Assembly: GCF_002099425.1 (NCBI RefSeq)
Contig: NW_018343954.1
Span: 22,219,501 to 22,283,500, forward strand
Direction: 5' to 3'
Source: Phascolarctos cinereus
Taxonomy: Eukaryota; Chordata; Mammalia; Diprotodontia; Phascolarctidae
DNA: 64,000 bases
Shown: positions 35,467 through 46,099 of the stretch, piece after piece
How the letters are laid out: each line of letters starts with the position of its first letter
Position numbering within the stretch: the first letter of the stretch is position 1
Notes under the pieces: generated by a model
What the model was told of the DNA's origin: nothing
Database searches by the model: none
Seen by the model: only the letters and a program-made list of their open reading frames with translations
Position numbers and translations under genes: made by a program

Positions 35467-35890
35467 TGTCACCTGGACTAAACCAGTCTCTCACCTTTGG
35501 GTGGCTGGAGCCAAACAGAACAGACCAGAAGAAAGAGAGTCAGGAATCAAATCAAAATTTAATTTCAAAGAGAGGTAAATGACTTTCAAGGACACATGTG
35601 CTAGAGCCCTACCCCTAGTAGAGGAGGAGAACTCCATTTAGTGCAGGCTAATCTCAGTACTTATGCCTATAGCTACACAGTGAGCTGCAGTCCTGACAAT
35701 AAAGGTTAACAGCAACAATGAGACGAGTCTGATTCATAGCAGGGCTTTGTGACCAGAAACAATTCTGGGATTTTCTATAGCTGAGATCATCCACAGGATG
35801 AGCACAAAGGATTGTTGTTATGCCAAGCTCAGGGCACAGCTTGCTTCCTGGGTCTTAGCTCTGGAAACAGGGTGCTTTCTAATATCTTAA
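35467..35890 (+). mobile_element. LTR-like insertion inside a MIR (fossil)
   Basis: A 424-bp segment separates two collinear halves of one MIR. It starts TGTCACCTGG and contains an AATAAA near 35,698. The size and signals suit a solitary LTR in + orientation, but I cannot see a clean TG...CA pair or a convincing short target duplication, so the class is uncertain. Non-coding and old. Confidence 0.35.
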
Positions 35891-35968
35891 TGTAGTAGGT
35901 AACAAAACTTTGATTTGAACATTTATCTCCTGACTCTAGACTCAGTGCTTTTATTATATGCTTCCTTT
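35891..35968 (-). mobile_element. MIR SINE, part 2 of a split copy
   Basis: TGTAGTAGGTAACAAAACTT, TGATTTGAACATTTATCTCC and TCTAGACTCAGTGCTTTTAT continue the MIR interrupted at 35,466. Confidence 0.75.
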
Positions 35969-36159
35969 CAAAACATACAGAAATAATACTTAATTTCAAG
36001 GTATTTTAATCCTGCTGGTGATTATATTTGAAGGTTATCTTTCATCTTCTTTGCATTCATACATAACAATGGAATTCAAGTTTGAAAAAAAAATAATCTT
36101 CCAAATGATATGATAGAAACCAAAACATAGATAATGTCCTACTAATCCTAAAAAAGGGC

Positions 36160-36295
36160 CTTGAAATATCTACCTCAGGAGGTTTAATTTTCTATATGAG
36201 TAAAATGAAGTCCAGAGATGTCTACTAACTTGCCCCAAATCATTTAAACAATTAACGGCAAAGCTGAGATAATAACTTGGATTTCAAAAGTCATT
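36160..36295 (-). mobile_element. MIR SINE, degraded
   Basis: TGAGTAAAATGAAGTCCAGA, GATGTCTACTAACTTGCCCC and GGCAAAGCTGAGATAATAAC. Confidence 0.5.
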
Positions 36296-36304
36296 ATTTT
36301 TAGC

Positions 36305-36540
36305 ATTCAAAGATTCTAATGATCTGACTCCAATGTGCTTTGCCAGCTATATTTGGTGTTACTACCCTTTAAAAACTTGGAATTTCATCTATATTTTCCT
36401 AACAATCCACATGAACCTCATGTGGATTGGCTTTATTTAGCCCCATATTATCAATTTAATCTCAATTCCCATTCTTCCACAACACATACCTTCTCTTTGG
36501 GCCTTGCATAGCCCATTGAACCTAAAAAAACGTTTTTCTT
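36305..36540 (+). mobile_element. L2-like remnant containing a perfect hairpin
   Basis: TTCTAATGATCTGACTCCAA and TTTGGGCCTTGCATAGCCCA resemble sense L2. Within it, CAATCCACATGA (36,403-36,414) and TCATGTGGATTG (36,418-36,429) form a perfect 12-bp stem with a 3-base loop. Confidence 0.5.
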
Positions 36541-36550
36541 TTTTTTTTTT

Positions 36551-36686
36551 AGGCAATTGGGGTTAAGTGACTTGCCCAGGGTCACACAGCTAATAAGTGT
36601 CAAGTGTTTGGCCCGAGGTGGATTTGAACTCAGGTCCTCCTGACTTCAGGGCCAGTGCTCTATCCACTGCCTCACCTAGCTGCCCC
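36551..36686 (-). mobile_element. Marsupial tRNA-like SINE (WSINE1/MAR1 type)
   Basis: The reverse complement begins GGGGCAGCTAGGTGAGGCAG. The + strand carries AGGCAATTGGGGTTAAGTGA after a long T-run. Full length. Flanks on both sides have an imperfect A-run then CTTTTT-like motif, a possible degenerate target duplication. Confidence 0.94.
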
Positions 36687-36689
36687 TTA

Positions 36690-37479
36690 AAAGAAAAAAA
36701 AAACTTTTTTCTAATGATAGGAAGTGAGAAATAATCAAACATGGTAAAATTCAGCTAGGTAATATTAGACTAGCCTGTTTTATAACATTTTCATTACTGA
36801 TGTAAACATACTGCTATGTACTGGATAAATATTAAAGAAGTTAAACCAACAACACAGACCTATGGACTCTGGTGAAACCCACCTATTATCAACAATTCTA
36901 ACACAAAGGAAGGAACTCCAAGACCTTGCCACCCCTACATCTCCTACATACTATCTTTTCCCCCTCACAAAGCATTCTTCAGCCTTAGTATAATGCTTAC
37001 TAACTCTCATCTTTCTTTTATCACTATTACCTTCATTTTTTTTAGCACTCTTAATCTCTTGCCCTTCTTCCATAAGGCTGAGAAAATCCTAAGATTACAA
37101 TAATTATTCCCTCCTTCCCTTTTTATGTTAGGGAGACCCATTTTAAAGGTCCTATCATCACTAATTTCATTCTTAACCCCATATGTGGAGGCCCTAGACC
37201 TCCCACTTTGTGCCAGCAAGGATGCTGGTTGTCCTTTCCCCATACCTTGACCTCTCTTGGAGCATTTTTGCATCTCTGATCAGCTTATTCTGGAGTAAAG
37301 CTGCTTCCATGATTATGGAGTCATGGGAATGATCCCAGACATAACTATGTGAAATAATTCATGAGCAAGGCCTCCTCTAACCCTCTCATAGAGGGAAATC
37401 ATCAGATCAGCTGATTAGACCCTTCTCAACAAGATGTATGGAACCTCAGTTAGCAGAGTAAAACCTTTGAGATTAATGT
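36690..37479. other. Unassigned, pyrimidine-rich middle
   Basis: 36,900-37,260 is C/T-rich with a minus-strand open frame (37,007-37,273) lacking family resemblance. No repeat name can be supported. Confidence 0.4.
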
Positions 37480-37640
37480 TATAGGATCCTGGATTTGGAA
37501 GGTACCATACAGGTCATTTAGCCCAACTTCTTCATCTTACTAATGAGATAACTGAGGCCAAGGGACATTAAGTAACTTGCATAAGGGCAAATGGATAACC
37601 AGGAGAACAACTTCAACACTGTCAATAATAATGTAAAGGA
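37480..37640 (-). mobile_element. MIR SINE
   Basis: GGATCCTGGATTTGGAAGGT, GTCATTTAGCCCAACTTCTT, TAACTGAGGCCAAGGGACAT, minus-strand MIR order. Confidence 0.8.
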
Positions 37641-37917
37641 GAGAAAAATTGAAAACTCTAGTCTGATGTTCTATTCAGTGACCAACTATGACTTGAAAGG
37701 ACTGATAGTGAAGCATTCCTGCTTATTTTCAGATAACTAATAAGTTACATGTACAGAATGATGCATAGATAACCAGACATGAAAAATTAATTAATTTATT
37801 TTGCTTAATTTTACTTTGTTAAAAATATATCGGGGGATGGGAGTTATTGGGAAGCAATAAGGGTGTTAAAATACTATCAATTAAACATCAGAAGATCACA
37901 AAGATATTCCCCAGGGC

Positions 37918-38775
37918 ATAAATGGTGAAAGGATAGAAACAAACTATTAATGATCATATGAAAAAAGTTCCAAGTTAAAATGGGACTTTTCACTCATAAC
38001 CAGGAAACTGGCAAATATGCAAAGATGAGAAGAGATAATTTTGAAGTTATGGTGGAAAGATAGACAAACTAAGATGCTATTTTTGGAGCTGTAAATTGAT
38101 CCAATCCTTCTGGAAAGGGGTTCATAATTATGCTTCAAAGTGACTAAAACGTCCATGTCCTTTGACCCAACAACCTAAATTTGGTTGTATACCCTAAGAA
38201 AGTTAAAAAGTAAATTAAAAATCCCATATGCCCCCTAATAGGAATGGCAGCATTTTCATGGTAGCAAAGAACTGGAAATAAAAGTATATTCCCATTGATT
38301 GGCAAAAAGAACTAAACAAATAATTTATATCAATGAAATAGAATATTATTACAATGTAAGAAATAATAAACATGATAAATTAGGAGATAACTTGAGAAAA
38401 CTTTAGGAACTGATGCATTGTGCAGGTGGCAAAATCAGGAAAATAATATACATAATAATGATGTAAAAGGAAATAATGACAGTAATAGCAATAAACTGAA
38501 TGCTCTTCAATAGTAATGAATAAACATGGACCTTGACATTTTCAGAAAACGTCTTTCCTTTCTGTGGAAAACCATAAATGATTTGTAGGATATTACATAT
38601 ACTCTCAGATATGGTTGTTGTATTGGTAGGTTTTGCAGAATTACATTTTTTCTTTCTTTTAAAAATTTCTTAAAATTATTGAAAGAAAGGTAAGAGGCAC
38701 TTTTTAAAAATAATTGTAATTTTATAAATATTTCCAATATGTAAAAATATATCATTAAAAATAGAATGAAAAACA
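37918..38775 (+). mobile_element. L1 LINE, ORF2 C-terminus plus 3' UTR
   Basis: Sense L1. It starts in the C-terminal part of ORF2 (TTAATGATCATATGAAAAAA) and continues with TTTGACCCAACAACCTAAAT and GGTAGCAAAGAACTGGAAAT. The 3' UTR follows, including GGTTGTTGTATTGGTAGGTT and a T-run. Many stops and frameshifts; 5'-truncated; older than the copies at 43.6 and 59.4 kb. Confidence 0.85.
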
Positions 38776-39194
38776 TAATTTAAAGATGACCACCTGGGAG
38801 TAAAAGTGGTAGAGATGGGATTCAAGTTCAGGTCATCTGATCAAAGTTCAAGAGTTCTTTCTGTGAACAGGCAGCACCTTACACTCTGTCTGCTTCTGGT
38901 CTTGCAATAATTACATTTTTCTGGCTGTCTTATTGCCCCACATGCATATCATGTTGAATTAAAGATGGTGAAATTGAAAAGAGGTAAAGGCAGAATATTG
39001 AACTTAATTATTAAAAAAGAAACCACACAATTATATTGTCAGGCAGAAATAATTTCTTGTGATCCATGTAGAAATGACTTAGGGATTTTAGTAATCTCAA
39101 CATGAGTCAATGCTGTGACCTTCTTAAAAAATGATACATGAGACTTTACTAGTAGAAAGAAAAACCCATTAAGTTGTCATAATTAACCTTATAG
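38776..39194. other. Mostly unassigned; MIR scrap
   Basis: 38,790-38,870 (GAGATGGGATTCAAGTTCAG) is an antisense MIR fragment. The rest is unassigned. Confidence 0.45.
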
Positions 39195-39335
39195 TTCTAT
39201 AGGATACAGCAATCATCAAAGTTGGAAGCCTTGGGTTCAGTACTTACCACACACTGCCTGTGTGAACCCTGGGCAGTTTAACTTCTCAGTGCTGTAGGCA
39301 ACTCTCTAAGAATAAAAGTTGCAAAAAAGGCGCTG
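39195..39335 (+). mobile_element. MIR/THER-type SINE
   Basis: GAAGCCTTGGGTTCAGTACT, CCTGGGCAGTTTAACTTCTC and AGGCAACTCTCTAAGAATAA. Confidence 0.7.
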
Positions 39336-39409
39336 ACTTGCCTTGGGAAATGAAGTTTTATTACCTAGGCGTTGTCCACAACAGTTAAGTAACAAGTTCT
39401 CTCAGGTCC

Positions 39410-39555
39410 CTATCCTTTCACAGATAATCCAACTGAGACAAGTTAAATGATTTCCCCCTACTCATATAAGCTATAGTCACTTTTCTGAATAGGATTTAAA
39501 TCTAGTTCTCCCCACATACAGCAGTCACATCCATTATCACTGCTATATCCTCCCT
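39410..39555 (-). mobile_element. MIR SINE
   Basis: TCACAGATAATCCAACTGAG, AGTTAAATGATTTCCCCCTA and AGGATTTAAATCTAGTTCTC in minus-strand order. Confidence 0.7.
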
Positions 39556-40202
39556 TTGAAGAGATCCTTGATCTTTTTAAATCCTCCTTTTTCTCCCATT
39601 CTTGCTAAAAATAAACAACCCCCCCAAAGCATTCATTTTTGTTTTCTTTAGCATTCATTGCCCATCTTCATTTCTTTTTTAGCTATGTTCCTTCTCCCAA
39701 TCTATCTTACAGAACCGTGAATTTACTGAGAGTTCATACTTTTTTACTTGTCCTTGCTTCTATGGTCCATGCATGCCTTGTGGATCTTTATTAATCTCTT
39801 TAGACAGGTTACCCCTTTTCTACTTGATATTGAATCTGTTTGCATCTTTAGAATTTCAATCCTGAGAACTTCCCATTTCTCTTAGGCTCTTTTCTACAGT
39901 TTTATTACATGGGGTATTTCTAGTACTTTTTCTGGACTCTGAAAAAGTACTTTCCCAAACCTAGATTTTATTACTGTCTTGCTTGATCACAAATACCAGG
40001 ATGGACTGGTCAGTTTTCTCACAAGTTTCCCACTATTTAAACATAAGCTATTAAATTCTCCTTAACGACAACAACAAATCCATAACAATCTTTATTTCTT
40101 CTGCCTCCATTTTGCAAAGAATGAAGCTGTCATTAAGGCAAAGAAAGGGTTTTTTCAACTGCATTTATGTTACTTTTCTTATCTTGTGGGTAGTGGGAGG
40201 TA
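39556..40202. other. Unassigned, pyrimidine-rich
   Basis: No family recognised. Could be an old LINE antisense, but no diagnostic phrase is present. Confidence 0.4.
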
Positions 40203-40220
40203 GGAGAGAGGAGAGAGGAG

Positions 40221-40288
<68 letters not shown>
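40203..40288. repeat. (GA)n microsatellite
   Basis: GGAGAGA units grading into about 29 uninterrupted GA units. Confidence 0.98.
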
Positions 40289-40292
<4 letters not shown>

Positions 40293-40664
40293 TGTATTAT
40301 ACTCACACTTATGTGACTTGTGTTTCTTCCTCTTACTTGTTACCTAAATACTCTCTACCATGCTCTGACAAAGTTTCCTAGATTCCTTCTAGAAAGCATA
40401 TTGCCAATACATAATGCTTTTCTATTATACACTTTCAATTTTGTTATTCTACTCCTTTCATCTTCCATTAGATGTTGACTCTGGTGTTCCATTATGGTAT
40501 GGAGCTGTCCCTTGGCACTCTGAAGTTATACTAATAGAACATAAGCCCTGAAATTTCCTACCAAGCTAAAAAGTGTTGAACATAAGATGAGTAATAAATG
40601 TTATAAATATTACATGAAGGTCAGGCTAAGTTCTAAGAGGATCATTACCAGATTGGCCATAAGA
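40289..40664. other. Unassigned sequence
   Basis: No repeat or gene recognised. Confidence 0.4.
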
Positions 40665-40870
40665 TACATACATACATTTATTCATTCATGGGTATACACA
40701 AACACACAAATGCATGTATTCGTGTGCATATATGAACATATACTTATGTGTGCCCATATATGTATAATGTACACATAAATGACCACTAGGTAATGAATAT
40801 ATGTGTGTATACATATACATATGGGTATATAGTGTATATACACATACATGTAGACATATGTTTCATGTAT
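40665..40870. repeat. Degenerate (CA/TA)n tract
   Basis: ACATACATACAT, ACACAAACACAC and TATATGTG steps over 200 bp. Confidence 0.85.
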
Positions 40871-40876
40871 GCAAAT

Positions 40877-40952
40877 AGTTTTTGTGTAATGGAGCACCTT
40901 GGCAGTCTGATGGAACTAATGGACCCTTCTCAGGCTAATTCATAGATAAAAA

Positions 40953-40984
<32 letters not shown>

Positions 40985-41075
40985 TGTGTGTATATATATA
41001 TATATGTATATGTATATATTATATATATAATTACAAATAAAACCAATTATACTGAAACAATTATCCAAATATGTT
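40877..41075 (+). mobile_element. hAT-like MITE, copy 3, expanded by a (TG)n(TA)n tract
   Basis: GGAGCACCTTGGCAGTCTGA, ATGGACCCTTCTCAGGCTAA and ATAAAACCAATTATACTGAA match copies 1 and 2. A TG run (40,959-40,990) and a TA run (40,990-41,030) occupy the element's AT-rich centre. Confidence 0.6.
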
Positions 41076-41239
41076 AGAATTAATCTAAGAATGTATGTCA
41101 TTCATTATTAATGTGGTAAGCAACATGAAAATACATTTAAAATATTGGAAAGTTAAAGTTATATTTCATTTCTTAAAGATATAAGTTGAAGTCTGTTGTT
41201 TGCTTCAAATAGGAAGCTTAAATTAAGAGAAAAAAACAC

Positions 41240-41335
41240 TCCTTAAGAACAAAGCCCATGTCTTCACCTTTACATTTCCTTTAGGACCTGTGTGTAATGG
41301 CAAGTGCTTAACATTGGTTGACTAGATGAATTTGT
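41240..41335 (+). mobile_element. L2 3' fragment
   Basis: CATTTCCTTTAGGACCTGTG and CAAGTGCTTAACATTGGTTG resemble the L2 3' end. Confidence 0.45.
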
Positions 41336-41419
41336 GTTGAAAGAACCAGATTTATCATGGCCTTGAAAGGTGAGCCATTCACTGGTGTATAGAAACATAT
41401 ATAGAACTTCAGGATGGCA

Positions 41420-41515
41420 TGGGGAGGGGAGGTGGTATGGTAAAGAGGAATAATGGCATTGGATTCAGTTGGCTTATATTTGTAATTCAAACCAAAATCC
41501 TACTACTACTTGATT
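41420..41515 (+). mobile_element. MIR SINE fragment
   Basis: GGTATGGTAAAGAGGAATAA, TGGCATTGGATTCAGTTGGC and a decayed AAATCCTACTACTAC. Confidence 0.6.
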
Positions 41516-41519
41516 CAGT

Positions 41520-42740
41520 TGGGCAACTATGTAAGCCCCAGCATTCCCCCTTTACTTCGCCCCCTTAGCACAGGCATTACTTAGTGAAATACCAAAACCA
41601 TCTGCATTCCAATAATAACCTGATTTCTGAATAAAGACAGTTGAAGCAAACTTAATTGGTATTTCTACCTGCTAATTACCCATTTGCATTCTAGTTTTAA
41701 AAGGCTACACACAATTTATGCACTTTTTTATCTTGTGTTACATGCAATCATCTTGTTCTTAAAGGTTAACAATAATTTAACAATAATTTTTCTAATAGTG
41801 GGGGGTCACTTTCTATAAGTTGCCTGCAGCTTGTATCATATATTTTGATTGTAAGGTATCATGGGGTGTATGTTGAGAAATTATTTTTGATTATCAGCTG
41901 AAGTGCTGAAGGGTGATGTTATTTTATGAAACTACTTGAGAGAACAATTCCTTTAAAATGGACTAACAGGCTCTGATGGAGTCACAATAATTACTTTTGT
42001 TCTCAGGTTATTTGTCATGGGTATCATTTATCTTGTTGGGGCTGACAATATCTGTGCTCTCTATTGGTCAGTGAGGAGAACTTAGAGTGAAATGCCAGTC
42101 CTTTGCCTGTTAACAATTAAAACTTGTTGTTAATGCCTTAAGTTCCTGTGGATAAAGACAACTGCTATAATTGCTCAGCCAATTTTAGAACCACATATCC
42201 TCTGAGACATTTTGACCAGCAGCAATAAACTACTAGGCACTACTTGAACTATTAATATTAGTTAATTAGAAAATGAATGTCTAACCAAATAAATTCATCC
42301 AGGAACCCACATATTCTCTGAAATGGTATTTCAGTAGCACAAACTTCTCTTTTGAAAAATGTTAAAAATGTCAAATTTATCCTTACAGTGAAAATAGCAA
42401 GCTTCATTAGATTTTTTTTAATTTTCAGAAAAATATAGATAAGATAACATCAAATAGAAAAAAGAAGTCTGCAACTGAGAACTATTTCCACACTGAAGAT
42501 TCACTGAAAGGAAGTAGGCTTTGCTTACCACATCCTAGCTAGTGATTGTTGGATTCCATCACCTCTCACACCCTTCCCTATTGGATCACCATTTTTTTAA
42601 TGCTGTTTTCATCTCCTAGTATATTACAATTGGTGTGTCCCAATATCTTGGTTTCATGGCTTTTTGTTAAAAAGATAGGTGATAAAAGACGGCAAAAAAA
42701 AAAACCCAGTAAAAACAAACAAACAAAAAAACACTACATT
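41520..42740. other. Repeat-poor block with homeodomain/octamer motif pair
   Basis: About 1.2 kb without recognised repeats. A perfect octamer ATTTGCAT (41,682-41,689) sits 3 bases after a homeodomain-type CTAATTA (41,672-41,678). Further TTAATTAG occurs near 42,262. Candidate regulatory DNA; function not shown. Confidence 0.4.
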
Positions 42741-43594
42741 GCGTCTAGTCCAGGAGTGGGGAACATACCCCTAGGCCTATTTGCTGATTTACATTCAGTA
42801 TTATTTATAAATTCTTTCCAGATACTCTAAATTAATTAGGTTTCATTTTAAGCTGATTATAGGGTGAGTTTTTTCTTTTCTTTTTTTTAACTAATGTGTG
42901 AGGTGTCACAGTTGATAATTTTCCATTATTGTCTTTTACAACCTTTTATAAATGAAGTTTTTCTAAAAATAATGTTATCTTTGAATGCCAAATATCTTCT
43001 TTTGGCAAGCTGATCAAGTCTTTGGTAGCTGAAGCAATTTCTGATGTTTTTTCCTCACTTTCTGGCACTTATTTTAGATATAACTACAATCAAAATCTTT
43101 ACTTTACTTGATTTGTATTTTTTTCCTAAGATAAAAGCTTGATTAAATCATGTGTATTTGGGAACTATTAAAATTTCACAGAGTCTTGTCAACTTTGTGG
43201 TTTCTTATTATTTAGTATTAGTTGTTATTTTTTCCCCCTAACAGTGATCTGACTGCCTAGTTATATCTGATATTAAAGTTAATCCTGCTCCTTTCCTATG
43301 CTGATGATAGAGTCAGTGTCATTTTTGTTGTTGTTATGTTGATTGCTAATCCTATCCAGAATCTTCCAATTCAGTCTTTAGGAAGTATTCATGAAATAAA
43401 AGTTCCTGAATTATCTCTAAATTATTCATTTGTTAATCCACCCACATTTTTCAAAATGTGGTTTGCTATTTCCAGTTTCCTTACTTTAATATAAAAAATC
43501 TCAGGTAACAAGGAAAATTTACTTGATTGGAATGATTTGATTATTAAAGTCATCACAGATTTTTTTTAACCTTTGCAAGATACGTTGATTCCTA
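42741..43594. other. Unassigned AT-rich sequence, target of the L1 insertion
   Basis: GTCCAGGAGTGGGGAACATA at 42,750 resembles an hAT terminus, but no partner end was found. The rest is AT-rich and unassigned. It continues across the L1 insertion at 46,961. Confidence 0.4.
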
Positions 43595-43610
43595 AACTGT
43601 GGCTATTTTC
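43595..43610. repeat. Target-site duplication, left copy (16 bp)
   Basis: AACTGTGGCTATTTTC, identical to 46,945-46,960. It borders the poly-T (43,611-43,620) that marks the poly-A tail of the minus-strand L1 insertion. Confidence 0.95.
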
Positions 43611-43895
43611 TTTTTTTTTTCTTGGACTATTTTTAAAAATTTAAATATGTAATGAAGCTTTAATTTTATAATTTCTGATATTAAAAAGGATACAACATTT
43701 ATAGCAGAAATGAGTCTGTTTTTAGATGAAGAAGATATTCTATGCTTTATTGACAACTTTTGGAAAGACCCAAATAGTTTGGAAACTTGAATTTGACAAT
43801 GAGATAATCCATACCTTTTTCAGCTTAACCTCAGCTTTCCTTTCTTCATTCATACTATGAACTATGCTGCTTTTCTAAGGAGATTAGGAAGTAGC
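43611..43895 (-). mobile_element. Probable L1 3' transduction: poly-A tail plus 275 bp of carried flank
   Basis: In element orientation (minus), the L1 3' end at about 43,896 has its own AATAAA signals and only a six-base A-run. Another 275 bp of non-L1 sequence (43,621-43,895) follows, with an ATTAAA about 38 bases before a ten-base A-tail that abuts the target duplication. The simplest reading is that transcription ran past the element's own end at its source locus and the extra flank was reverse-transcribed with it. Confidence 0.7.
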
Positions 43896-44739
43896 TTTTT
43901 TAAATATAACTTTATTTATTTTTAGTTTTCAACATTTACTTCCATAAGATTTTGAGTTCCAAATTTCACCCATCTTGTCCCTCCACCCATCCCAAGATGG
44001 CATGCATTCTGAATACCCTTCCCCTAGTCTTCCCTCTCTTCTATCTTTCCACTCCTTCTCTTATCCCCTTCCCCTACTATTTTCCTGTAGGGCAGGACAA
44101 ACTTCTATACCTCATTTCTGTATTTCTTATTTTTCAGTTGCATGTGAAAACAGTATTTTAAACATGTGTTTTCAAAACTTTGGGTTCCAAATTTTCTCCC
44201 TTCCTCCCTCCCCACCCACCCTCATTGAAAAGGCAGGCAACTCAATATAGGTTATATATGTGCAGTTTTGCAAAACACTTCCATAGTAGACATGTTGTGA
44301 AAAACTAACTCTATTCCCCTTAATCCTCTCCTGCCCCCCCGCCATTTATTCTATTCTTTCTTTTGACCCTGGCCCTCCTCAGAATTATTTGCTTCTAAAT
44401 ACTCCCTTTACCAATCTGCCCTCCTCTCTATCATCCCCCTGTTCTCTTGTCCCCTTCTCCCCCTATTTTCCTGTAGGAAAGACAAGATTTCCATACCCAA
44501 TTGAATGTGTATGTTATTCCCTCCTTAAGCCAAACCCTATGAGCATAAGATTCACTCATTCTCTCTCAACTTCCCCCATTTCCCCTCCACTGTAAGAACC
44601 TTTTCGTTTCTTTTTTTTTGTGAGATAATTTACCCTGTTCTACCTCTCCCTTTCTTCTTCTCCTAGTATAATCCTCTCTCATCCCTTAATTTTATTCTCC
44701 AGATATGATCCCTTAATCTTCAACTCACCCTCTGCCCTG

Positions 44740-44740
<1 letters not shown>

Positions 44741-44809
<69 letters not shown>

Positions 44810-44844
44810 CCTACCTATCCATCCATCCATCCATCCATCCATCC

Positions 44845-44897
<53 letters not shown>
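44741..44897. repeat. (CTAT)n-(CCAT)n-(CTAT)n tetranucleotide microsatellite inside the L1
   Basis: About 18 CTAT units, then CTAC/CCAT units (44,806-44,845), then about 12 more CTAT units. The corresponding place in the related element at about 60,945-60,962 has only CTGTCTATGTATATT. Confidence 0.97.
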
Positions 44898-45129
44898 CAT
44901 ATAATTTTTTTCCTTCCAACTACCCTAATACTGAAAAAAGTCTCATGAGTTATAAATATCATCTTTCCACGCAGGAAGGTAAACAGTTCAATCTTAATAA
45001 GTCTCTTATGATTTCTCTTTCCTGTTTATCTCTTCATGTTCCACTTGAGTTTTGTATTTAAAAGTCAAATTTTCTTTTCAGCTCTTGTCTTTTCATCAAG
45101 AATACCTGAAAGTGCTCTATTTCACTGAA

Positions 45130-46096
45130 TGAGTTTTGCTGGGTAGGTGATTCTTGATTGTAATCCTAACTCCTTTGCCCTCTGGAATATTATTTTCCAT
45201 GCCCTTTGGTCCTTTAATGTACAAGCTACTAGATCTTGTGTTATCCTGATTGCGTTTCCACAATTGTTTGTTTCTGGCAGATTGTAATATTTTTCTCCTT
45301 AACCTGGGAACTCTGGAATTTGGCTACAATATTCCTAGGAGTTTTCCTTTGGGGATCTCTTTCAGGAGGAGATTGGTGGATTCTTTTAATTTCTATTTTG
45401 CCCTCTGGTTCTAAAACATCAGGGAAGTTTTCCTTGATAATTTCTTGAAAGATGATGTCTATGCTCTTTTTTTTGATCATGGCTTTCAGATAGTTCAATA
45501 ATTTTTTTAAATTCTCTCTCCTGGATCTATTTTCCAGGTCAGTTGTTTTTCCAATGAGATACTTCACATTGTCTTCTATTTTTTCATTCTTTTGGATTTG
45601 TTTTACATTGTCTTGATTTCTCATAAAGTCAGTAGCTTCCAATTGCTCTATTTTAATTTTTAAGGAAGTATTTTCTTCAGTAATCTATTGGACTTCCTTT
45701 TCCATTTGCCCAATTTTGCTTTTTAGGGCATTCTTCTCCTCATTGGCTTTTTGAACCTCTTTTGCCATCTGGGTTAGGCCATTTTTAAGGTGTTATTTTC
45801 TTCAGTATTTTTTTTTGGGTCTCCTTCATCAAGCTGTTGACTTGTTTTTCATGATTTTCTTGCATCGGTCTCATTTCTCTTCCCAGTTTTTCCTCTACTT
45901 TTCTTACTTGCTTCTCAAAATCCCTTTTGAGCTCTTCCAAGGCCTGGAACTGATTCATATTTTTCTTGAAGGCTTTGGATGTAGGAGCTTTGACTTTGTT
46001 GTCTTCTTCTGATTGTATGTTTTGATCTTCTTTGTCACCAAAGTAAAACAGTATAGTCAGATTCTTTTTACACTGCTTACTCAAGATCCCGGCCAA
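45130..46096 (-). pseudogene. L1 ORF1p remnant
   Basis: The start codon at 46,094-46,096 opens a coiled-coil segment (NQFQALEELKRDFEKQVRKV and following) to 45,785. More coiled coil follows in another frame, to about 45,645. The RNA-recognition domain then begins in the frame 45,642-45,241 (TTDLENRSRRENLK, then IIFQEIIKENFPDV, DPQRKTPRNIVAKF). The C-terminal domain continues in a further frame (RITQDLVACTLKDQRAWK, ITYPAKL). An in-frame stop follows IGQMEKEVQ. ORF1p is the L1 nucleic-acid chaperone that trimerises on L1 RNA in the cytoplasm. At least three frame changes and internal stops make this copy non-functional. Confidence 0.88.
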
Positions 46097-46099
46097 TTA

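Noticed and set aside
44741-44897. CRISPR-like or satellite array
   Set aside because: Simple tetranucleotide repeat without spacers, inside an L1, in a vertebrate genome.
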